The position numbers and the translations under genes were made by a program. A stretch of DNA of 64,000 nucleotides from Closterium sp. NIES-65 (taxonomy: Eukaryota > Streptophyta > Zygnematophyceae > Desmidiales > Closteriaceae): positions 5,407,001 to 5,471,000 of the forward strand of contig CANXME010002486.1 of assembly GCA_948144175.1 (NCBI GenBank), read 5' to 3'. The notes beneath the pieces are model-generated. The model made no database searches and was not told the DNA's origin. It saw only the letters and a program-made list of their open reading frames with translations. Shown here piece by piece: positions 44,166 through 56,900 of the stretch; the first letter of the stretch is position 1, and each line of letters opens with the position of its first letter.

Positions 44166-45772
44166 AGGAGGTCCTCCTTACGAAAGCGCGTGTACATCCC
44201 TGAAGTTTCGGCTGCTCAGATACTCCGTGAAGACGGGGTGGTTTTCGACTCTGTCCAGGGGAACCCAGTTGTCTTCGGTGGGTGTACGGTCTTTCTAGCG
44301 GATCAGGAACTCGATACTTTGGACTCCTCGAGGGTCACGAACTCTGTGGCTCAGAATTTTCTTGGGTGTGATGATTGGTTCAGTCGGCGGTCGTGTCATG
44401 CTGGCTGGGCGATTACGTGGCAGTTGGCTTGTGGACGGTATATAGGGGCGAAGTAGGCTGACGTGGAAGGACGGGCTGACGTACCAGTCAGCGGGGAGGA
44501 GGAGATGGGCGGTGACGGGCGTAATCATGTGGCTGATGCGGAATGGTCCACAGTATCGGGGGCGAAGTTTTGGGGTGATGGGCAGGCGGAGGTTCTGGGT
44601 GTCAAGTAAAACTAGGTCGTCAGGCTGGTAAGTAACAGGTCGGCGGTGGCGGCCGGCATTACGTTTAGCGATGATGTTCGATCTTTTTATTGCGTTTGGT
44701 GCCCAGATCCGTGCTGCTTGTAAAATTTCGGCGAACTGTTGTGCTCGTGGCACCGGGTTGTCGGGATTCGGGGTCATAGGTACTGTCGGGTCTTGTCCGT
44801 AATTCATGTTAAACGGTAACTGTTGGGTTGTGGCGGAGGGTGAGTTATTGTACGCAAATTCAATGAGCGGCAGTTGTTGTTCCCAAGTGGTGGGGTCGTC
44901 GCACGTGGCCCGAATGAGTTGTTCCATGGTCTGATTTGTCCTCTCTGTCTGTCCTTCGGTCTTGGGGTGGCATGAGGAACTGAACTGTAATCGCGTGCCG
45001 AATTGTTGCCACAGGTTCCGCCAGAAGTTGCTAGTGAATTTCGTGTCTCGGTCGCCGATGATCGCTGCTGGTATCCCGTGCAGTCGAACGACGGTGGAGA
45101 TGAAGAGGCGTGCTATTTCTTCGGCTGTGATTGTTTTTTTGCAGGCTGCGAAGTGTGCCATTTTCATCACTCGATCGACGACGACCAGGATCGCGTCGTT
45201 CCCACTTGCCCCGGCCGGTAACCCTGTGACGAAATCCATCGTCACTTGCTGCCAAGCACGCTCTGGGGGTGGTATTGGCTGCAACTGTCCTGCCGGCCGC
45301 TTCCGCGATGATTTCATGAGCTGGCAAGTGGGACGCGATGCCACGTAACGTTGTACGTCGATCAACATCTCGGGCCAGTAAGAATATCGCTGCAGCTGCT
45401 GCCGTGTTTTCTCTACCCCAAAATGCCCAGAGGTAACTCCGTCGTATGCCTCCTGTAACAATAACTCCCGTAGCAGTGTGTATCCTGGTATCCAGATGCG
45501 GTCGGTCCCGGCTTTTACGTAATAGACTCCCTTTGCTGCTGCTAACTGCTGCGAATTTCCTCCTATGAAGAATGGATCCGTTTGGTACCCGTGGGAAAAT
45601 AGGCCTGTCAGTAGTGGGCTTGTCTGGGCGAGTAGTATTGCGTGGATCTGGGCAGTGGAGCGGGTCAGAGCGTCAGCGATGTTCGATGCCCCCTTTTTGT
45701 CGGTAACTGTGTAGTGGAAATTTGACTCGAGGAAATCGAGTCAGCGGATCTGTCGTGGGTTGAGGTGTGGCT
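44166..45772 (-). pseudogene. gypsy E: RNase H end, integrase, chromodomain
   Basis: Starts in RNase H (RWLDFLESNFHYTVTDKKG). The zinc-binding region follows (SGHFGVEKTRQQLQRYSYWP), then integrase core (VTMDFVTGLP, GDRDTKFTSNFW, HPKTEGQTERTNQ) and the GPY-type LRPRYCGPFRI. The chromodomain is SIEFLIR.KDRTPTEDNWVPLDRV; TAG at 44297-44295 replaces the conserved Trp. The tail VHALS stop lies just before the polypurine tract. A chromodomain usually targets integration to heterochromatin. Confidence 0.9.
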
Positions 45773-45890
45773 TGTGAAAATGAACGAGGACGAAAGAGTT
45801 GGGTACAAGTACTAACCCTAATTGAATTGTACCCCATATAGGCTACCCGAGTACAACCTACACAAAAGCATAAGCTATAATGTTCTGACA
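45773..45890 (-). repeat. 3' LTR of element D
   Basis: 118 bp, TGTCAGAACATT to ATTTTCACA on the minus strand. It lacks an 11-bp AATGCACTATG segment present in C and follows CTATGGGGGTG. Confidence 0.9.
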
Positions 45891-46104
45891 CACCCCCATA
45901 GGCAAAGTGGGGGAGTACAAGGGGTCACAAGACCAGTCAAGCAAAGTAAAGCAAAGAAAGCTCAGGGTGGATCACAAAGTCACCACACATTCCGAGCACA
46001 AGGACAAGGCCACAAGGCCAGTTCACATGCAGGAGTACATATATACATATAAAAGGCTAGACAAGCAAGAGCAGGTGTATATATATGTAACTGTACAAGC
46101 AAGG

Positions 46105-49100
46105 TCAAGAGGTGAGCAAGTGAGGCAAGGCAGGCACAAGACCCAGCTGAGTACAGAAGCGCTGATGATCACAAGGCGCAAGCGCCTTAGTGAAGATATC
46201 AGCAGTGTTGGCCTCAGAGGCCACGTACGCAAGACGCAGCTGACCACGTTGCTGCAGCTCACGAGCAAGGAAGTAGCGCAGAGCAATGTGCTTCGTTCTG
46301 TGCTCCAGTCTCTGCTCTCGACACAAGGCCAGCATAGCCTTGTTGTCTACGTACAGCACTGGAGGAGAACGAGGCGGCTCTCCGAGGTCAGTCAGCAGGT
46401 AGGTGAGCCAGCGAAGCTCCTGTGCAGCCATGGCCCCGGCGTAGATCTCAGCCTCACAATTGGAGCCGAGAACAGAAGACGAGCGGGTAGCCCGCCACGA
46501 AACAGAGCCGGAACCAAGGCTGAAGGTGTAACCCTGTGACGACCGCTGCGTAGCCTGGTCGTCAGCCCAAGAAGCGTCTGCGTGCCCAGTGAGGACCAAA
46601 GGACTCTGCCCTCCAAGCACAAGCCCCATGCCTGACGTACTGCACAAGTAGCGCAACACCCTCTTCGCTGCAGCCATGTGCTCCGGTCTGTGTCTCCCAG
46701 GAGCAACATAGCGTGCGAGAATGCTAAGAGGGTATGCAAGGTCAGGTCGAGTGCAGGTCATCAGGTACATGAGGCAGCCAACAAGCTCTGGGTACGGGCC
46801 ACTCGACTCTACGGACTCATCCAAAGGCAGAGCTGAGAGCGAGTGGCGAGTAGGCAGAGGAGTGGCCTGAGGCGAGGAGTACGTGAAGCCGAAGCGCTAA
46901 AGGACCTGCTGCACCATGTGTGACTGAGTCAGGGTAATGGTGCGGCGTGCTCTGTCCCAGGTGATCTGCAAGCCAAGGTAGCTGCGCAGTTCACCCAGGT
47001 CTGTGCACGTGTGTCTCTTCTGCAGCTCAGACTTCACGTGGGCGAGTCCAGCAGTGTCAGCTGTGGCAAAGACCAAGTCGTCGACGTACACGAGGATGTA
47101 GAACAGCGGCAAAGAAGTGTCGGTGCGCAGAAACAGCGACGGGTCGGCAGTAGAGGGAGCAAACCCAAGAGCCGCAAGTGTAGTCCTCAGTGTGACGTGC
47201 CACTCACGCGGTGCCTGGCGGAGACCGTAGACTGGCCGCCGGAGGCTCCACTAGGTGCCAGGAGGAAAAGACCCAGTGAAGCCAGGTGGGCGGCGCAGCC
47301 AGATCTCCTCGTGTAGGCTGCCCTACAGGAAAGTTGTGCTGAAGTCAAGAGAGTGAAGCTCGTAGTCACAGTGAGCAGCTATGTGCAGTAGTACCCGAGG
47401 AGTGGTCATCTTCGGGGTGGGAGAGAAGGTCTGAAAGTAGTCAACTCCCTGCCGCTGACTGAAGCCACGAGCCACATAACGCGCCTTGAAGACAGGCGGA
47501 GAACCCGGCGGCCGCTTCACCCTTAAAATCCACATGCCACTGATGATGTTCGCCCCAGGCGGGGGAACCTCGTCAACGTAGGTGCCTATGGACTTCCAGG
47601 AAGCCATCTCTGCGTCCACAGCTGCCTGCCACTAAGAGGAGTAGGGACCCTCTATCGCCTCCGCGTAAGAGCGCGGAGTCGGGATGTCAAGTGCATCCGG
47701 GTCTCCCTCAGGGGTAAGCAGTACCGACACGAGATGAGGTGAAGCAGCAGCCAGACACTGGAACTCCTCTTGCTTGTCCTCAAGGACGTCCGTGCCAAGG
47801 GCACACTCACCCCCGATGGACGGAGGACAGACAGACTCAGACTCAGCAATAAGACTTGCGGCGTAGTCTAGGTGACAGCGAGCAGCAAAGTCAACCAGCT
47901 TAGTAACTAGGGCAGACGCAGCAGTGGACTCAAAGGAAGGGTCAGTGACAACAGTAGCAAGGAGACGCGTGACAGTAGGACTGGCGGCACAAAGAGAGTC
48001 CGACTCCGGGTCGGCAAGAGCAGGAAGAGAAGACTCAGGAGGAGAAGGCAAAGGGGCACGCAGAGGAGCAGTGGACGGACGCAGAGACATCCGGTGCGTG
48101 CCAAGGACAGGAGGAGGACGCTGACGCGAACCGCGACCACTAGTGCGAGCAGCACGGACAGGCGACGCAGGGCGACACGCAGGCTCACGACGCTCAGCAA
48201 GACCTCCAGTAGGACCAGTGTAGGGAGACGGAGCAGGCAATGGGGAGGCCGGCTGTAACTGTAACTGTGATGGGACAGGCTGTGGACACTCGAACGGAGG
48301 AGGAGGACCAGTAGAAGGCGGGAGACCAAGAACCTGCTGAAGGAGCGGAATGAAGTACGGCCGAGGCCGCGCGGCGACTCTAGACACAGCGAAGAGCACC
48401 AGTATCCCCAGCGGCAGCACTAGCACCAGCAGCACCTCCAGCTCCAGTACCTCCAGCAGCACCAGTAGCACCCCCTTCAGGACCGCCTCCAGGACCGACA
48501 GCAGTAGCCTCGGAGCCAACACCCGCAGCAGCTCCAACTCCAGAAGTACCCGCAGGCCCAGCAGCTCCAGTACTCCCAGTACGAGCACCTCCGGGACCTG
48601 CGGCACCAGCACCCTCAGCAGCAGCAGAACATCCAGTACCCGCAGCACCTCCAGCACCAGCAGCTCGCCTCCAGCGCCGGGCAAACCAGTCACGCAGCTC
48701 CTGTGGAGAGAGTGGCTCCCGGCGAGACGAGGCACCCGGAGAACCGCCAGGCTCAGCACCCCCAGAGTCAGCACCCCCGCGCTCAGCACTCCGAGGCTCA
48801 GCACCCCCCGGCTCAGCACCCCCAGGCTCAGTACCCCCAGCGGCAGCACCAGCACCAGCAGCACCTCCAGCTCCAGTACCTCCAGCACCCCCAGTAGCAC
48901 CCCCAGCAGGACCGCCTCCAGGACCGACAGCAGTAGCCTCCGCGCCAACACCTGCAACAGCTCCAACTCCAGAAGTACCCGCAGGCCCAGCAGCTCCAGT
49001 ACTCCCACTACGAGCACCTCCGGGACCCGCGGCACCAGCACCCTCAGCAGCAGCAGAATCACCAGCGACCTCGACAGGCTCAACAGCGTCTACCTGGGAC

Positions 49101-51238
49101 ACACCTGAAGGGGCAGGACCCTGAGGGGGGAGGGGGTCTACCGGGGGGGGACCTGGCACAAGGAAGAGCGGTGGCGGGGGGAGGGTCTGAGTGCGGTAGG
49201 GGAAGAGGCGGTAGTAGGGGACCGACTCGTCGAACATGACGTCCTGGGAGGACAAAACACGGCGAGAGGTGGGGTGGTAGAACTGCCACCCTGGCGCGTC
49301 AGGGGGGAAACCCAGGAAGACGCAAGGAGTTGCACGAGGGGACAGCTTGTCCGCAGACAAGTCGCGGACAAACGCCCGAGATCCCCGGACACGGAACGCA
49401 GACGCATGGCCAACCTTCCCCGTCCACAGCAAAGCTTGGGAGGTCTCCGCCACGGAGACCCTGGGCTGAAGGTTGATCTGATGCGCCGCGTACCGGACCG
49501 CAAACGACCATAGAAAATGGGGGGCAACCGCATGCATCATGGACGTACGAGCGACGTCCATGACCATGCCAATGCGGCGCTCAGCAATCCCATTTTGCTG
49601 TGGAGAGTCCAGAAGTGTGAAGGTCTGGCGGATGCCTCGTGCACGACAGTAGGCTCGCAGAAGGCCAGAGGAGAACTCTCCTCCTTTGTCAGAGTGCAAG
49701 CGCAGAACAGGAAAGTCCGAGCCGAAGCTCTGCCTGAGCTGGAGACGAGCTGCGCGGATCCAGTCGATCAACACCTCAATGACATCACCCTTGCCGCGCA
49801 AGGGGAAGACTGGGGTGTAACGCGAGTAGTCGTCAACTACCAGCAGGAAGTAGCGCTCGTGACCCTGTCCACGGACGCGGGCCGGGCCCCACACGTCCAT
49901 GTGAAGCATCTGCAGCGGGGCCTCTGTCGGAGGAAACTGAGAGGAGTGAGGGGCAGCCCGCTGCCGCCCCTCGACACAGGGAACGCAGGTAGGGCCAGGC
50001 CCCAGAGGAAGGGGAGGGAGGGACCGGGGAAGACCAGAGACAAGGACACGGGAGGCCATGCTTCGGAGACGAAGCAGGGAGGGGTGACCAAGGCGGTGTT
50101 GCCAGAGGAGAGTCTCGTGAGACAGGAGACGGCACGAGCAGGGGGCAGACTCAGGACCAGACCTGGACGCTGCAGCAAACACCTGACCTGACGCAGCTAC
50201 CTGACCAGACGCAGTGACTGGAGGAGACGCAGTGGTCAGCGTGTACAGGCTCGACCCCGGCTGACGTGTAAACGTGGCCAGGTGTCGGCCTGTCCGAGCG
50301 TCCGAGCAGTGGGTCACCCGCTGACTCGCAGGAGTGAACTGGAGAACCCCCGCATCCTGTAGGTCAGCACCACTCACCAAGTTTGTAGAGAACGAGGGGA
50401 GGTAAAGACCAGACAGGGTGCCAGAGGGGGCCGCCGGACACGGGAGGACAGTGGAGAAGTGAGCAAGGACAGGACCCCCAGAGGGGTCTGCCAGAGAGAC
50501 TGCAACTGGCCGACCAAGCGGCGTGAGTGTGGTGCGGTCTCGAAAGAAGGAGCGGGAAGCCCCCGAGTCAAGAGTGAAGGTGTGAGAGGCCGGAGCCGAC
50601 GCGGTACCTGAGAGAGCAGACTCACCCGCACCTGAGGAAGCAGACTCACGAGCACCTAGAGCAGCAGCCGCACCTGTACCTGGAGCAGGAGACTCACTAG
50701 CACCCAGAGCACCAGCCTCACCAGCCGCTAGAGCAGCAGGCTCTATACCCGGGTCAGGCGGTACGCACAGGTGACCGGCACGGTCAGCACTAGTAGGCAA
50801 TGCATACATGGCAGTGAGAATAGCATCATAGTCAAGAGCAAATATATCTACCCTCTGCCTAAGCAACTCCACCCAGTCGGGGAGCTCAGCCTCGTCGCCA
50901 AACTCGGTACGCCGGGCATCGCTCAGACAGGCGAAGCAGCAGGACTGTGTGTGACTAGGTGTCCCACAAGGCTGACCAGTCCGAGCACCAGTGCGAATCA
51001 CGTAAGAGCAGCAAACAGAACTGAGAGACCCTCTACTCTGAGCGTACCACTCACGAAGCTGCTGGGGCGTGAGAGACGCGCGTGGGCGTCGCTGGAGCTG
51101 CATCTGGCCGCCGCAAGTAGTAGTAGCAGCAGTAGTGGTAGCAGTAGCAGTGCGGCCACCCCTACAACCCCAACCAGCGTACCACTCACGCAGCTGCTGG
51201 GGCGTGAGGGACTCACGCGGACGTCGCTGGGGCTGCAT
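46105..51238 (-). pseudogene. element D polyprotein (Zn motif, PR, IN, RT, RNase H)
   Basis: Starts MQPQRRPRESLTPQQLREW (51238), with a second TPQQLREW, then C-x13-C-x4-H-x4-C, protease TFTLDSGASRSFF, integrase (LWQHRLGHPSLLRL, MDVWGP, LHSDKGGEFSS, QQNGIAERR) and two linker blocks each with SPQELR.WFARRWRR. The frame is uninterrupted to about 48380, where an indel moves it. Downstream the frame has four stops, all TAG where relatives have CAG: 47634-47632, 47325-47323, 47253-47251 and 46899-46897. RT (YVDDLVFA) and RNase H (LYVDNKAMLALC) are otherwise well kept. Confidence 0.92.
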
Positions 51239-51249
51239 CTGGCTCCGCC

Positions 51250-52080
51250 AGTAGAAGCAGGGGTAGGAGTAGCAACAGTAAGGCAGGAAGCTAGGCAGGT
51301 CGAAAGGGAGGCAGGCAGGCAAGCAGGCGGCGGGCAGCCCGCTAGCAGGGCAGGGGCTCACCAGTGGTGGGATGAGCAGGCTCGGCGAGTCGGCGACTCG
51401 GCGACTCGGCGGTGCGGGCGGCTCGGGCGGCTCGGCGGCACGGCGGCTCGGCAGCAACTGCGGCTCGGTGGCTCGGGCGACTCGGGCGGCTCGGCGGCAA
51501 CTGCGGCTCGGCGACTCGGCGGCTGGACGGCTTGGGCGGCTCGGTGGTACGGCGGCTCGGCAGCAACTGCAGCTCGGCGGCTCGGCGACCCGACGGCTCG
51601 GGCGGCTTGGGCGGCTCAGGTGGCACTGCGGCTCGGGCGGCTCGGGTGGCTCGGGCGGCTCGGTAGCAGGTTGGCGGCGCCGGCGGCTTGGTGGTGACGG
51701 CGGGGCCGCTTGGGGACGGCGGCGGGGCCGGGTGGAGCGGCGACGGGGCCAGCAGAGGTGGTGCCGGGTCCGCAGGGTAGGTGACAGGGCTAGCAGAGGG
51801 GGCGCCGGGGCCGGGAAGAGTGGCGCCGGGGCCGCAGAGGTAGGCGACTGGGCCAGCAGAGGCGGGGCCAGGTCGGGAAGGGCGGCGTCTGGGTCGCCGG
51901 GGTAGGCGACGGGGCCAGGAAGGGCAGAGCCGGGGCCGCAGGGGCAGGCGACGGGGCCAGCAGAGGCGGGGCCGGGTCGGGAAGGGCGGCGCGACGCGGC
52001 CGCTAGGGCGACGCGACGAGATGGGGCCGCGACGGGGCAGCGAGGGGTCGCACGCGTAGAAGGAACAGGGCCGCGCGTCT
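51250..52080. repeat. GC-rich repetitive leader of element D
   Basis: GCTCGGCGGCTCGG-type units (51380-51665) and GGGGCCGGG.AGGGCGGCG-type units (51690-52080), the counterpart of the leaders in B, C, F and G. Confidence 0.75.
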
Positions 52081-52232
52081 CGGGGCGCGCGCCAGAGAGA
52101 AAATCGCCGCGCGCCAACGGCGCAGGGCAGAGATGAAAAATAGGTCGCACGTCACGGGGCGTGCGACAGATCGAGTAGCAGCGGAAGCAGTAGTAGGGCC
52201 CACAGGCCAGGAGCATATGTGCTCTGATACCA

Positions 52233-52330
52233 TGTGAAAATGAACGAGGATGAAAGAGTTGGGTACAAGTACTAACCCTAATTGGGTTGTACCCCATATA
52301 GGCTAAAGCATAAGCTATAATGTTCTGACA
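52233..52330 (-). repeat. 5' LTR of element D
   Basis: 98 bp. Compared with C it lacks about 20 bp in the middle plus the 11-bp segment. Confidence 0.88.
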
Positions 52331-52335
52331 TGGCT

Positions 52336-52958
52336 TTGCGCGGAGGTACTGTCGTGATTTATGGTCTGTCCGTTCTGTCACGTCTACGCCGGTCAAGTAA
52401 CAGCGCCACACTTTGAACGCGTGCACGATCGCAAGCATTTCGCGGTCGTGTATCGTGTAATTTTTATCGGGCGGATGCAGCTTTCGTGACTTGTATGCGA
52501 TGGGTCGTAGGCCGTTGCCGAAGTCCTGTAGTAGTACGGCTCCGATGGCGATGTCACTTGCGTCGGTAACTACTTCGAATGGGCGGTGTGGGTCGGCGAT
52601 GCGCAGGACGGGCAGTGAACAGAGAACATTTTTCAGGGCAGAGAAGACAGCATGCTCTTTCTCCCCCTACGTAAAAGCGACCCCCTTCCGTAACATATCC
52701 GCCAGCGGCGCTGTTAACAGTGCCATGTCGGGGACGAACTAACGCACTTAATTGACGAACCCCAAAAAGCTCTGTAGTTCCGTGATATTCGTCGGGGGGT
52801 GCCAGGCTTTCACCGTGTCTAACTTCTTTGGGTCAATTTTGACCCCAACCTCTGAAATAACGTGCCCCAAAAACTCTAGCCTGTCTTGAAAAAACTCGCA
52901 CTAGGAACCCTTTGCCAGTAGCCAATGCTCGTAAAAAAATTTAAAGACCGCTTCCAGA
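52336..52958 (-). pseudogene. gypsy E: RT C-terminus and RNase H
   Basis: Encodes LEFLGHVISEVGVKIDPKK, TELQSFLGFVN, LPVLRIADPHRPFEVVTDAS, LRPIAYKSRKLHPPDKNY and REMLAIVHAFKVWRCYL, the standard order of gypsy RT connection and RNase H. At least four stops occur (after AKGS, after GFVN, before FVPDMA, and before GEKEH). It joins 45772 once D is removed. Confidence 0.88.
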
Positions 52959-53090
52959 TGTCAAACATTATACATGTTGTGTTACTTTAGGCTACAGTGG
53001 GTTAGCCTATAGGGGGTACACAATTCAAGGGTTAGGTACTTGTACTGTTTTCACTGCTAGTTCATTCATTCCTTTTCAGTTATTCCAACA
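52959..53090 (+). repeat. 5' LTR of element F
   Basis: 132 bp, with the family words GGGGGTACA and TTGTACTG; preceded by CCAGA, the expected half of its target duplication. Confidence 0.85.
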
Positions 53091-53164
53091 TGGTATAGAG
53101 GAGGTCCTTCCTAGGACCGAAATTTTCTAAGGGCCCACCACTACGTAACCACCTACCTACCTAC

Positions 53165-53880
53165 CTACCTGTGCCCTAGGGCGCCTCGGCGTGTCTAGCC
53201 CCTCTCAGGCCCCGTCGGCCCCGCGCTAGCCCCATTCAGGCCCCGATCGGCCCCGCGCTAGACCTGTTCAGGCCCCGTCGGCCCCGTCGGCCCCGCACTA
53301 GCCCCTTTCAGGCCCCGTCGGCCCCGTGCTAGCCCCGTTCAGGCCCCGTCGGCCCCGTGCTAGCCCCGTTAAGGCCTCGATCGGCCCCGCGCTAGCCCCG
53401 TTCAGGCCCCGTCGGCCCCGTTTCAGGCCCCGTCGGCCCCGTTTCAGGCCCCGTTGGCCCCGCGCTAGCCCGTTTCAGGCCCCGTCGGCCCCGTTTCAGG
53501 CCCTGTCGGCCCCACGCTAGCCCCTCTCAGGCCCCGTCGGCCCCGTGCTAGCCTCGTGCTAGCCCCGTCGGCCCCGCGCTAGCCCCTCTCAGGCCCCGAT
53601 CGGCCCCGCGCTCGCCCCTCTAGGGCCCCAACCGGCCCCATGCCGACCTCGCCGACCCGTGCCCACCGCTCCTAGAGGCCCCGGGCGGCCCGTTCCCGCC
53701 ACAGCCCGCGACCGCACCGAGCCACGTGACCCGAGCCGCGCGACCCGAGCCGCGCGCCCCGAGCCAAGCCGCGCGCCCCAAGCCAAGCCGCGCGACCCAG
53801 CCGAACCGCGCGACCCGACCTGAACCGAGCCGCGCCGCCCTGCCCTCACTGGTTCGTCCTGCCTGCTTCTCCTACTGCTA
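53165..53880 (+). repeat. GC-rich repetitive leader of element F
   Basis: Dozens of GCCCCGTCGGCCCCGCGCTA and TTCAGGCCCCGTCGG units (53165-53640), then GAGCCGCGCGACCC units to 53830. It is noncoding as far as I can tell. Confidence 0.8.
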
Positions 53881-53903
53881 CTGCTGCTTTTTCTACTGTT
53901 CCT

Positions 53904-56900
53904 ATGGCTAGCCCACAGGTTCTCGTGTTTGATGCTGAGGGCCGCCCTGTGAAGTTTGACACCTGGCTCGATGACCTGCACCTCTACCTACAGCTCACAA
54001 CCAAGGATGACATCTCACTGTACGATCACGCCCTAGGCCATGTCACTGCCCCTGCTGCTACTGCCGACAGCACTGCTCGCTCACAGTGGCAGACTCGTGA
54101 TGCCCACGCTCGCTTCGCTATTCGCAATTCCCTGCCGATAGACGAACGCGAGCACTTTGGTCAGCACAAGACTGCACAGGCACTGTACAGAGCTGTAGTT
54201 GCTCGCTACTCCTCACATGCCTCTGCCGCACTAGGCCGTCTCTCCCTCCCCTACCTGTTTCCCGACCTGGCCTCCTTTCACACAGTCGCTGACCTCATCA
54301 CGCACCTCCGCACTAGTGAGGCCCGCTTCCGTGCCGCCATGCCTGCTGAGTTCCTTGCCACGCACCCCCCTCCACTCTGGCTCACTCTCTACCACCTAGT
54401 CACCCGCCTCCCTGACACACTGCGTGCTGTCAGGGACCACTTCCTAGCTCGTTGCCCCACTGAGCTCACCATTGCCCTCCTCGAGAAGGAGCTACTTGCA
54501 GCTGAGACTAGCATAGTCGCTGTAGGTGCCTCTCGTGGCGACCCCCGTACCCCGTTCTTTGAGGGGTGTTCTCCTTCCCCCCTTCTTCCCTCTGTCGCCT
54601 CTGCTGCTGCTGTCGACCTTCTCGGTGCTGAGAAGGTCGGCGCTGCGTCTGCCTCGAGCGGGCGCCGCAGCGGCAAGAGCAAAGGGGGCAAGGGTGGTGG
54701 CAGTGACGGCGGGGGAGGCGGCGGTGGGGGCGGTGGAGGCAGTGGGGGTGGTGGCTTGGCTGGAGGGGCGAGTGGTAGCGGTGGGGGTGGTGGCGGCAGC
54801 GGCGGGGGAGGCGGCAGGAGTGGAGGCGGCGGTTGGGGTGGCGGTGGACGAGGCGGCGGCCGAGGTTGGGGTGGTCGAGGAGGTGGCAGCGGTGGTGGTG
54901 GCCGTGGAGGCGCTGGCGCTGGCCAGGGCCAGCAGCACACTCCTTCGCCCCAGGAGGTCCGTGAGTGGTACTCTCAGCACGGGGGTGGGGGTGGTCTTAG
55001 CTGCACGTACGTCATTCGCACTGGTGACCGCACTGGTCAGCAGTGTGGACGACAGCACGCCCCACAGCGCTGCTTCTCTCGTCTCGACGAGGCTTGGCGT
55101 GTTCAATTCCCTCAGGCCACTGAGCTGCCCCGCTGGCTTGATCTCCTGAAGAAGGGGATTGACATCTATGCTCTAGACTTTGATGCTATTCTATCTGCCA
55201 TGTATGTGATGTCTACTAGTGGAGAGGGTGCTGAGTACTTGTGTGTGCCGCCCGACCCGGGCATTAGGGCCAGTGCGTCTGCCGCTCCAGGTACTCGCGT
55301 GTCGGCTACCCCAGGTGCTGGTGAGGCTGCTGCTCTAGGTGCTAGTGTGCCCCCCCCCCTTGGTACTGCGTCGACTGCAGCACTGTACACCTTCACACTG
55401 GACTCAGGTGCTTCTCGCTGCTTCTTTCGTGACCGCACTGCCCTTGAGCCGCTTGCTCGGCCAGTTGCTGTCTCCCTTGCTGACCCCTCTGGGGGTCCGG
55501 TCATTGCGACCTCTTCCACTGTCCTTCCCTGTCCTGCGGTCCCGTCGGGCACACTGTTAGGTCTCCACCTCCCCTCGTTCTCTACGAACTTGGTGGCAGG
55601 ATGTGCGCTCCAGGACGCGGGTGTTCACCAGTTCATCCCTGCCTACGAGCGCGTGACACACTGCACGTGTGCTCGTACGGGCCGTCACTTGGCTACCTTC
55701 ACTCGGCAGCCGGGGTCGGACCTGTACACACTGACTACTGAGTCCCCTCAGGTTGCTGCGTCTGCGTCCGCGTCAGGTCAGCGATCCGCCCCCTGCTTGT
55801 GTTGCTCTCTGGCACACGAGACTGTCCTCTGGCACCACCGCCTTGGCCACCCGTTTGTGCAGCGGCTTCGTGCCATGCACTCCCGGTACCTTGTCTCTGG
55901 CCTGCCCAGGGTCCTTCCTGCCTTACCTCCCTCGCCTACTCCTACCTATCTCCCCTGTGTCGAGGGACGGCAGCGCGCCGCTCCTCACTCCTCCTCGTTC
56001 CCCCCGACGTCTGCTCCCTTGCAGACGCTCTACATGGACGTGTGGGGCCCAGCCCGCGTCCGTGGTCAGGGTCAGGAGAGGTACTTCCTGATAGTTGTTG
56101 ACGACTACTCGCGCTACACCTCGGTCTTCCCCTTGCGCACCAAGGGTGAGGTCCCTGATGTCTTGATCCCTTGGATCCGCAGAGCCCGTCTCCAGCTCAG
56201 CGAGCGTTTTCACTCGGACTTTCCTGTCCTACGCTTGCACTCTGACAGAGGTGGTGAGTTCTCCTCCGACCTCTTGGCAGCCTACTGTGCTGAGCACGGC
56301 ATTGAGTTGTCGTTCACGCTTCCGGCCTCTCCACAGCAGAATGGGGTTGCGGAGCGCCGCATTGGCCTGGTCATGGAGGTCGCCCGTACCTCCTTGATCC
56401 ATGCGGCTGCCCCCCACTTTCTGTGGCCGTTTGCAGTCCGGTACGCTGCGCATCAGCTCAACCTCTGGCCCCGTGTCTCCTTGCTGGAGACCTCGCCCAC
56501 GCTGCTGTGGATGGGGGAGGTTGGCGATGCGTCGCGTTTCCGGGTCTGGGGGTCTCGAGCTTTTGTCCGCGATACGTCTGCGGACAAGCTCTCCTCTCGT
56601 GCTGTTCCCTGCGTCTTCCTCGGCTTTGTCCCGGACGCGTCTGGTTGGCAGTTTTACCACGCCACCTCGCGCCGAGTCTTGCCCTCCCAGGACGTCACTT
56701 TTACCCGGGCGTTGGAGCTGTTGCTGGTGCTGAGGACCCGGGCGTTGGAGCTGCCGCTGGTGCTGCAGACCCGGGCGTTGGAGCTGCTGCTGGTGCTGAG
56801 GACCCCGGCGTTGGAGCTGCTGCTGGTACTGCGGACCCGGGCGTTGGAGCTGCAGCTCGTGCTGAGGACCCGGATGGTGGAGCTGCCGCTGCTAGTGCGG

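Larger units (their letters stand above)
45773..52330 (-). mobile_element. copia element D inserted in gypsy E
   Basis: A 6,558-bp element with the duplication TGGCT at 45768-45772 and 52331-52335. Its LTRs are 52330-52233 (98 bp, with an internal deletion) and 45890-45773 (118 bp, a different 11-bp deletion). Both derive from the 129-bp LTR of C. A perfect primer-binding site TGGTATCAGAGC is at 52232-52221. Like C it lacks capsid, and it is the closest relative of C here. Confidence 0.94.
44131..52958 (-). mobile_element. Ty3/gypsy chromovirus E, interrupted by D and F
   Basis: Read leftward. RT/RNase H lies at 52958-52331, and the rest of RNase H, integrase and chromodomain at 45772-44160. 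Copia D splits it with a TGGCT duplication. Its upstream part continues beyond the insertion of copia F at 52959, so its 5' half is outside the window. Many stops make it inactive. Confidence 0.88.

Noticed and set aside
48380-52438. A single 1,352-codon frame on the minus strand
   Set aside because: It begins in RNase H of gypsy E and passes through the LTR and leader of D before reaching real coding sequence. Only the part from 51238 is taken as the D polyprotein.
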